The notes beneath the pieces were generated by a model that worked only from the letters and a program-made list of their open reading frames with translations, had not been told where the DNA came from and ran no database searches. A program made the position numbers and the translations under genes. From assembly GCA_010015745.1 (NCBI GenBank), contig ML978182.1, positions 62,001 to 126,000 on the forward strand: 64,000 nt of DNA, in the 5' to 3' direction. This stretch comes from Setomelanomma holmii. Taxonomy: Eukaryota; Ascomycota; Dothideomycetes; Pleosporales; Phaeosphaeriaceae. This document shows positions 57,291-64,000 of the stretch, piece by piece (position 1 is the first letter of the stretch; the number at the start of each line of letters is the position of its first letter).

Positions 57291-59112
57291 ATGGAGTCCA
57301 TGTATCAGCATGCAGGTCCACGACCCGAACAGGAGCTAATTGAGCTCTCTGACTCCGAAGACATGTACTCGGCCAATGAGGAAGAAATGGTCCAGGCAAA
57401 CCTCAACAACCGCCGTCTAGCCCAAGCGCTAAACTACCTGAGTGCAGAAGGTGGAGAGGATTCTCCTCCAACCTTCATCAGTCGGGTCAACCGCATCCAT
57501 GATGCTCTTCTGCAGCGCCTTCCACATGAAACACGCGCTTTTGATACAAAGCTCTATCGACGTGTGCGAGCTATGGTTCTGGACATTCAACGAGAATTCG
57601 ACAATGCTGCGCGCCAAGCTACTCCTCAGCTCGAGAGCGATGAAGACCTTCCAGAGTATTACACGCCATCAGCCACCGAAGAGGTACTGTATCGCACGGA
57701 AGAACCCTCGCCTTCTCCGACTCCAGTTCCAACTCGACCAGCTTCATACTCGAAGACTCTAGGTCCAAAGCATCATGGGGATGATGACAGTGCGCAACGA
57801 GAGCGCGTGTTCAGATATGGTGGGCCGGGTAACGAGCCTGAGCGATGGTGTAAAGACTACCCAGGAATTCTTCCATTCCCAGAAACGCATCTGATGGCGC
57901 GCTGGGAGAGTCTTAAGATCGACTACAATCTTTCGCGCTCGAAAGACGACAAAAACGTTGAGACCAATGTTCCATTGGGTCACGAACAACTCAAGCCCTA
58001 CTTCGATCTTCCTCAGTATGAGTCTGGATCACGATTCAAACTTCCTGTAGTGAGCAAAGAGGTTCAAAATTTTGTCCAAAAATGTGTTGGTAGCCTCGGA
58101 GATGTTGTGATAGCCTTCAATAACAAAGGTCGAACCGAAGGTATTGGAAAGGACTACAGCCCTCGTGCCTTTCTGGAGCAATTTGAAGTGGGCGATCAAG
58201 GTATACATGCACACGACCATGAACTCATGCTCAACCACTAACGTCGGTCCAGCATCTCCGAAAATCGTGTCTCCCACCCAACTCCGTCGGGCATTAGCGA
58301 TTACACCTACGAAGCCTCAAGTCTTAAGTGATGGCAGCACCGGTACGATCCCATCCAAGCGAGACTCGCCGGCCTTCATCGAAGATTGCCTGTACGAGGC
58401 TAACAACCTTTCAGGCATACGCACAGTTACTGGGTCGTCGCCACTTGCTCAACGAAGCTCTTCGTTGAAGCCCCATACATCCTCCAACTCAGTTCGCGCC
58501 GGCTCAGCGATCCGAGCTTTCGATAAAAAGGTCAGACGTTCTAGCGGAGCGCAAGCGGCCGTCGAGCTCGCCACTTCTACCAAGAAGCCCTCACCCATCA
58601 GGACGCTTTCGCATGTCGAGATCCCGAAGCGTGGCCGTGGTCGACCGCGTAAAAGCTCCCTGGTGCCAGTGGCAAGTCCCACCCCAATCACGCCCATCGA
58701 GAGCAGTCTTGGCAAGCGGAAGCCCAGCGCCGGGTCGCAACCTTACTCGCCTCCCAAGTCATCAATCAAGAAGGTCTTGCGCGACGCAAAGGGGCAAAAG
58801 TCTACTCAGTGGAAGAACGTGGGCTTCGTTGAGGCGCCTATTGCTCTTGAGGAAGATAACGATGACCCTACTTATCCTGCTTCACCGATCCACGCTATCA
58901 AGCCGCCAGTACGCGCGACCACGGCTGGTCTCAGCAAAGCTGCTGCTACAGGAAAGCAAGCCGGGAATAGGCGGACGCCGCTCAAGGTCAGGGAAGAGAG
59001 GGTGTCCCCGGAAGAATATGAGCAGAGGATGGGAAAGGTGAAGGGTATTGCGAAAGCGGCAGATCGTGTAACGAGGGGCACTACGAGAAGCGGTCGCAAA
59101 TTCGCTGTGTAG
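57291..59112 (+). CDS. AT-hook nuclear protein of unknown function, 589 aa
   Basis: Two exons, 57291-58200 and 58253-59112; intron 52 bp (GTATAC donor, phase 1). The N-terminal part has an acidic ELIELSDSEDMYSANEEE start, then a helical region (about 40-105) and a Pro/Ser/Thr linker. A distinctive block WCKDYPGILPFPETHLMARW and FVQKCVGSLGDVVIAF (about 185-290) may be a small folded domain; I do not recognise it. The C-terminal half is basic, Ser/Pro-rich, and contains one clear AT-hook, KRGRGRPRKSS (near residue 415), plus KKVLRDAKGQKSTQWKNVGF. AT-hooks bind the minor groove of AT-rich DNA, so a chromatin or centromere role is possible. The two plain ORFs overlap in different frames; the splice unites them. 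Confidence 0.8.
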
Positions 59113-59229
59113 ATTGCCATACTCTAGTATAAAACATATGTAAAATTGTAGCGTCACTTACAGCACGCATTGTCATAGCGTTCCCTTATCTAGACATGTA
59201 AATTACCTATAGTATCCTCTCTTCAATGC

Positions 59230-60468
59230 TCAATGCTCAATCCCAACCCATCCTCCCCTCCCCACAAACCCCTCAACACCCTCGTCACTCTCGACATCCC
59301 GCGCCAACCTTCCCGTGACAACACTCCTCTCAAAATCTCGCCCGCGCACAAAGAACGGCTCGAACCCTCTTTCACCCTCATCTCGCACCCACATACCCTT
59401 CCCACCATCCGTTCGATCAAGCACAAACCCACTGTTGTGCCGATCAAGCTGCAGAAACCAATGGCGTTGATGGACGAGGCCGACATCGTTCGTGGAGCCA
59501 GGATAGGCGTTTGAGACTCGTGTTTGCGCGTCTTCGTCGGTATTGGTGTCGAGATCTTGGTCGGGATCTTGATCCTGGATGGGTGAGCTATCTACTGCGT
59601 CTGATGCCATGTCTGAGTCTGAGTGGCGGCGATTGTGCTTGTCGTTTCGTTTTCGCCTACCTTTTCGACGAGCAGTGGGACGCTTGATGATCTCGTTGGA
59701 GGGAAGACGCATGATGATGGTGTAGCCTCGAGGTAAACGTGTCCCATGGAGTCGAAGACGGATGTAGCGCGTTTGGAAGGCGGTGATGAGTTTCTCATTC
59801 TCATGCTCCTCACCGCTTGGTGACCCAATGTTCGGTGTCTTCATTCCACTATCAGAGTCAGACTCACTCTCCTCATCATCCGTAGTCTGTGGACTCGGCA
59901 TGCCTCTACCACGTGTACCCTCTTTCTTGCGTGGAAGCACCTCATAAGTCCCCGTATCCCAGATCAACAAACTTCCCGTCTTGCTAGACGCAGACTCAAT
60001 CAGATGATTCCAGTAGTTGTGTACCCGTGTCTCGATAGCCATGCGTCCAGTACTTCGCGAGTTCGGGTTTCCTGGTAAACCTTTGGGCACAGCGAACGAC
60101 ATGCTGCTTGATTCAGAGAACTGTAATCGCAGGTCATAATGTACACCAGCTTTTGGGTGGTTGTGCTGATGTATGACGAAGTGATTGCCATCGTGGTGTT
60201 GATTGTTGTGGTAGAGAGCTGCAAAATCGTCGATGGACAGGCGTGGTCCTTCTGGCGGTGTTTTTCGAAACGCTTTGGCGAGATGGTTCTTGAAATAGTT
60301 GAGATGGTCATCAATTTTGGCTTTGCCGGCTTCTATCGCTGCGAGGGTGGGCCCGATATCTTCTGAGGGCGTGTGCGTACCACTTGGCGAAGAGACACCA
60401 GCTGTTTTCCGTCTCTTTAGAGGTGGTGGCGGCGAAATATCTCGCGCCAAGCTTGAAGGTATAGCCAT
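59230..60468 (-). CDS. Stand-alone LigD-type 3'-phosphoesterase (PE) domain protein
   Basis: Single exon, 412 aa. The domain begins near residue 95 with FVIHQHNHPKAGVHYDLRLQ, the HxxxxxHxDxR-type signature of the bacterial/archaeal DNA ligase D phosphoesterase, followed by SMSFAVPKGLPGNP and RMAIETRVHNYWNHLIE (a further His). A long acidic Ser/Asp-rich insert (about 205-240) and a second basic insert (about 275-330) split the remainder; the closing strands are HWFLQLDRHNSGFVLDRTDG. In bacteria the PE domain trims 3'-phosphate and ribonucleotide ends for non-homologous end joining. Here it stands alone without ligase or primase, so a role in DNA 3'-end cleaning is plausible but unproven. Confidence 0.88.
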   Translation of the reverse strand: MAIPSSLARDISPPPPLKRRKTAGVSSPSGTHTPSEDIGPTLAAIEAGKAKIDDHLNYFKNHLAKAFRKTPPEGPRLSIDDFAALYHNNQHHDGNHFVIHQHNHPKAGVHYDLRLQFSESSSMSFAVPKGLPGNPNSRSTGRMAIETRVHNYWNHLIESASSKTGSLLIWDTGTYEVLPRKKEGTRGRGMPSPQTTDDEESESDSDSGMKTPNIGSPSGEEHENEKLITAFQTRYIRLRLHGTRLPRGYTIIMRLPSNEIIKRPTARRKGRRKRNDKHNRRHSDSDMASDAVDSSPIQDQDPDQDLDTNTDEDAQTRVSNAYPGSTNDVGLVHQRHWFLQLDRHNSGFVLDRTDGGKGMWVRDEGERGFEPFFVRGRDFERSVVTGRLARDVESDEGVEGFVGRGGWVGIEH

Positions 60469-61988
60469 CGTGGTTGGTTACTGGTCGCGCGTTCACTTAA
60501 GCTATTCGCCTCCAGCCAAGGTATTTTCAAGCACGTTAACTTAATTGTCCATAGTTTGTACGCCATGCTCGTCGCTTCGAGAATGGCAGGTGCAGTGAAA
60601 GCTAGTCGCCGAATCGAACAAGCGTGCTGACGTCATCGAGGTTTGAGCCAGAACGTTCACTTTCTTCACTGAGATTGTCAGAACATCCCGAAACACAAGC
60701 AATGGATCCTACAAATCAACCACTTTACGATCAAAACTAGGAGATCGCGCTCTGCGCTGACTCGTGATGATCCATCAGACCAACAGATGTGACCTACAAC
60801 GCCCTCGCCGCAATCCTGCATATGGCACCCGTTCTACCGTCGGGTCATCACAGAATTTCGCACTGGAAATGAGCCGGAAAATGCGGCGTGTGCTCAACTA
60901 TCGATGTCTGCGCCGCAAATGCCAAGTAGCCAAGAGGGCACACCTACGACGGGACCTGTGCTGTTGCGAGCTCGTCCCTCCCCGCTGCGATTCTGCGAAC
61001 CACGCAGCCTTCTATGAGACATGCTCCACACGTTGACTTATGACATATGGATTGACGACTTGCCAGAATAGCGCAGCTTCCTCCCCATCTCAGGTCTTCG
61101 ATGTCAAGCGCGATACGAATCTAATGATTCCTTCTAGATTTGCGCGAGATGAAGACTCCTGCACGCAAACAATCTTACCCGAAATGACACTATGTTGGAG
61201 CACAGCTGAAAATATGCAGTGCGCAGACCAGCAGCTACGTCAACACTTTCGAGAGGTTGTGCCACCCAGCCGCTTATGTTCAGACATTATACGACCGCAT
61301 GTTCGAGCTTCGTATGTTGGCCTCAAACCAGACGTTGCGTGTGAGGAGACACATTTCCCCCAGTCCTTACCATCGACTCCCGAGATCAGCGGTCTCAACG
61401 GTTGTTATTGCCGATGTGCTCTTTGCTGCTCTCTTTGTTGAGCAGTTGTAAGGCGTTCTTGGCGGCGGCCTGAGGCTCGCCCTGACCGCTTCTCGTCACC
61501 AGCGCGACCGTTTCAGCACTTGCTCCACGAGGCGTAATCCTACACTTAACTACTTGTAGTAGCCCAGAGGAGCGCGACTCCATCGTGCTCACGGCCACGC
61601 AGACAAGCATCTGACATATTCCAATTTTGTAGCACATATTCCTGGCCCCGGTCAAGCGAAGAGAGGCTACACCATCATGAGCGATATGCCAACCCCCGTC
61701 ATGGGAATTGCACAAGGCGAAGCACGCCACCAATCTCCATTGACCTTCCTGTGTTTGGGAACGCCTTTGACAGGCCCTTGCGTACGACTTGCTGGCCCGT
61801 GTTGATTCCTCAAGTAGCGCGTTGTGCCTCTTTCTTTGACCCGGTGATTGTCTTGCTTACGATTTGTTTCCTACTATCGCTTCTTCACATTCGCTCAGGA
61901 TCTCTGGTCCTGGTCATCAGAGCATTCTCAGACTTGTGTCTATTCATTTCTTCAAACCCTTCAGAGTTCCGTCCACAAAGAGCCAGTT
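60469..61988. other. Intergenic upstream of phosphoesterase and Cys-rich genes
   Basis: 1.5 kb between divergent starts. A minus-strand ORF at 61395-61733 (112 codons) has a helical C-terminal SGQGEPQAAAKNALQLLNK, but no family is recognised. Nothing else supported. Confidence 0.5.
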
Positions 61989-63009
61989 ATGTCGACTGAT
62001 TTCGGTTTCACGTGCCCATCGGGCGGAAAGTGGTAAGCAGGTTCAGTCACATTGCCTTCAAGACGATCATACTGATAGGTTCAAGGTATGCATGTGGAGC
62101 AGGCACATCAAAATTTGTTGGATGCTGTGCCAGCGACCCATGCTCCACCGGTTGCGCGCAAGGAAGCATTCGCTCTGCTGCCTTCAACGCCACAATGTAC
62201 GGCAAATTTCCTGACGCATCTTGCGGAGCTTCGAGCAACTTCTTTTCGTGTACCGCCGGATCAACCTTCTGGGGATGCTGCAAATCGAACGCATGCGCGG
62301 CTACTCCAGCAGCGACTTGCAAGGACGGCGACCTCGTCCCAGCTTTCATGGAACGACCCGAACAGTTCAACGCCTATGCGCCATCGGCAACACCTGAAGC
62401 AAAGAGCGGTTCAAACGGCGCAATCATCGGGGGAGCCGTCGGTGGAGGCGTGGCTGCCGCCATCATCATCGGAGTCCTCATCTTTTTCTTCTGCCGCAGG
62501 AAGAAGCGCAGCCAGCACAATCTCGAGAACGGAGCTACTGCTTCAACGCCAATGATGAAAGAGCGAGATGAAGCCCATCTATCGGTACAATACGGAGGAC
62601 AGTCTCGTAAGTCTATAGCCGAACTACCTGGATGACCATTGCTGAGCAATCACTAGCTCCACCAACATATTCTTCACCGAATCCGAATTTCTACGGAAAC
62701 GTAGCGCCATCAAAAGTCAACCCTTATCAGCAGCCATACCAAGAGTACCGACACGAAGACTCAGCTCCGCAAGAACTTCCGGCCGAGAACTCTTCGCCCG
62801 TCGAGCACCGTTATTCCGAACTACCTGCAGAAAGCTCATCAAGCAAACGATACTCAGAATTACCTGCTGGTGCACGCTCCGCAACTGCTGAGCTAGAATC
62901 ACCACAAGCCTCACCGAGGCCTTTACAATCGGAATTCTCCACGGATCTAGCAAAGCAAGCAAATCAGGGACTCGGAGTAACAGAAGACCGACCGAGAGGG
63001 AAAAACTAG
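61989..63009 (+). CDS. Cysteine-rich single-pass membrane protein, receptor-like, 305 aa
   Basis: Three exons, 61989-62032, 62086-62606 and 62657-63009; introns of 53 and 50 bp. The N-terminal ectodomain (1-95) carries two copies of a Cys module: CPSGGKWYACGAGTSKFVGC then CASDPCSTGC, and SNFFSCTAGSTFWGC then CKSNACAATPAATC. A short linker leads to one membrane helix (IIGGAVGGGVAAAIIIGVLI) followed by stop-transfer FFFCRRKKR. The cytosolic tail has a PPPTY motif and three near-copies of ELPAE/YSELPA. There is no cleavable signal peptide, so an N-out orientation is likely. The plain ORF ends inside intron 2; splicing adds the tail. It may sense or bind at the cell wall; ligand unknown. A paralog lies 749 bp downstream. 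Confidence 0.85.
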
Positions 63010-63757
63010 TTGCAAAGGGCGGTTGCGTCCTCACGCAATCTCGTGTAATAATGTTAATCTGTACATATCCCGATCGACCATAGTAAATAGCTCAGAACCC
63101 AAGGGGCAACGGACACTCCCGCACAAAACCGTCCTCTTCATTCCAACAAACGCGTTTCAGGACCCTAAGATCATCAGCCCAGTTACGGCGGCATCGTTTC
63201 GACACGCATGCACAGTTCTCCCCAAATAGCCCCTAGCGTCAACCCGCAGCAAACACCACTGCGCCACGCACACCATTCCACATCCGGCGAAATAGTTCAT
63301 ACACATCACTCCTTCCAGATTCCGGCCGCACATGTACTGACAGCAGCCTATATGGCACCCACCCATTCACCACAGCTCAAGTCAGCCCGCGCGCTCAGAG
63401 CGGGGTAAGCTCGTGCTGCATGGCTGTGGCGTGGTGTTTGCTGGTTGGCGATCTGCGCCCACACCAAAGGGTGGAACATGCAGCCACTGTTCTGTTTGAG
63501 TCTGGGACTAGAGCCGCAGGTGAACTTGGCTTGGGTAGTCTGGGAGGGGAGAAAGCTCTGCCTGCGAGCTGGAGGCGAGGTAGTGCGGTGTGGTGGAGTA
63601 GGCGGCGGGTTGGATAACCTGGTCGGTGTTGCTGTTCTTCTTTGATGCTGTCACTGTCATGCTGTGCGCCTGCTTTCGTGCGACGAAGAATTTTTTGCTG
63701 CTCTTTAATGTTTAATTCCTGGTCTTCGAGTGCATAGCATCCTAGCCTTTCTGCATC
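63010..63757. other. Intergenic between the two Cys-rich paralogs
   Basis: 748 bp; short ORFs without support. Presumed promoter of the second paralog. Confidence 0.5.
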
Positions 63758-64000
63758 ATGTCGCAGTCTACTCTTCCGGCGTTTGGACCGCGATGCCCCT
63801 CAGGCGGGAGTTGGTATGCGTGCGGCACAGGGACGTGAGTTTCATATTGAGCTTCGACGCGCTTAGACAGAGGCTAAATTGCGCTGCTAGATACTTCGTC
63901 GGGTGCTGCGCGAGGAATCCATGCTCAATAACCTGCCCGGCAGGCGATCTGTATCCTGCCGGGTTCGATCCAGCCTTCCATGGCCAGTTTCCAGATCCGT
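63758..64000 (+). CDS. Cysteine-rich membrane protein paralog, 5' part (cut by window edge)
   Basis: Exon 1 63758-63834, intron 63835-63890 (56 bp, GTGAGT donor), exon 2 from 63891 to the edge. The start (CPSGGSWYACGTGT, then YFVGCCARNPCSITC, PAGDLYPAGFDPAFHGQF) follows the same pattern as the gene at 61989: CPSGGxWYACGxGT, FVGCCAxxPCSxxC, then a PA/GxFP block. The intron sits slightly later than intron 1 of the first gene (after GTG-T, rather than inside Trp). Expect a membrane helix and tail beyond the window. Confidence 0.82.

Noticed and set aside
61395..61733. 112-codon minus-strand ORF ending in a helical segment
   Set aside because: Family not recognised and start unsupported; kept only as a remark on the intergenic stretch.

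Overview
The window is nuclear DNA of a filamentous ascomycete (Pezizomycotina). The evidence is dense genes on both strands, short introns of about 45-90 bp with GT-AG ends and CTAAC-like branch sites, and products typical of such fungi: a PRO45/HAM-4-type FHA protein, a G3BP-like NTF2/RRM protein, cytochrome P450 and Baeyer-Villiger monooxygenases, and a pogo/Fot1-like transposon carrying RIP-like stop codons. A Dothideomycete is my best guess, but that is inference. No rRNA, CRISPR or prokaryotic feature was seen, and I recognised no tRNA by eye. All gene models were spliced by hand; reading frame across every proposed junction and total length were checked.

Left part (1-10.3 kb): the 3' end of an unknown gene, an NVJ2/TEX2-like lipid-transfer protein, AIM11, the molybdopterin synthase large subunit, the nucleolar protein NOP6 and a mitochondrial TPR-like membrane protein. 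From 12.5 to 19.8 kb come a P450, an MFS transporter and a Baeyer-Villiger monooxygenase on one strand, in a relatively loose region with large intergenic gaps. From 20 to 25.5 kb there is an unknown helical protein, an F-box protein, a coiled-coil gene that looks newly broken, and a tiny five-exon MGR2/ROMO1 gene that no single long ORF reveals.

Middle (26-37.5 kb): housekeeping genes, namely a STRIPAK-type FHA protein, POP7 (RNase P/MRP) divergent from LIP2 (octanoyltransferase), a G3BP/Nxt3-like RNA-binding protein and a membrane-anchored septin-like GTPase. A gene-poor stretch of about 4.4 kb follows and ends in a complete but inactivated 2.13 kb pogo-type DNA transposon with terminal inverted repeats and a TA target duplication.

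Right part (45-64 kb): a SET/MYND (SMYD-like) protein divergent from a LisH-WD40 protein, a two-RRM protein, a monocarboxylate-type MFS transporter, THO1 (SAP domain), an AT-hook protein, a stand-alone LigD-type 3'-phosphoesterase protein, and two tandem paralogous cysteine-rich membrane proteins, the second cut by the window edge.

Several genes share a mitochondrial theme (AIM11, MGR2, LIP2, the TPR-like protein), but nothing suggests they form one unit. The most noteworthy items are the micro-exon MGR2 gene, the stand-alone LigD phosphoesterase, the newly broken coiled-coil gene, the RIP-like decay of an otherwise structurally complete transposon, and the tandem cysteine-rich receptor-like pair.
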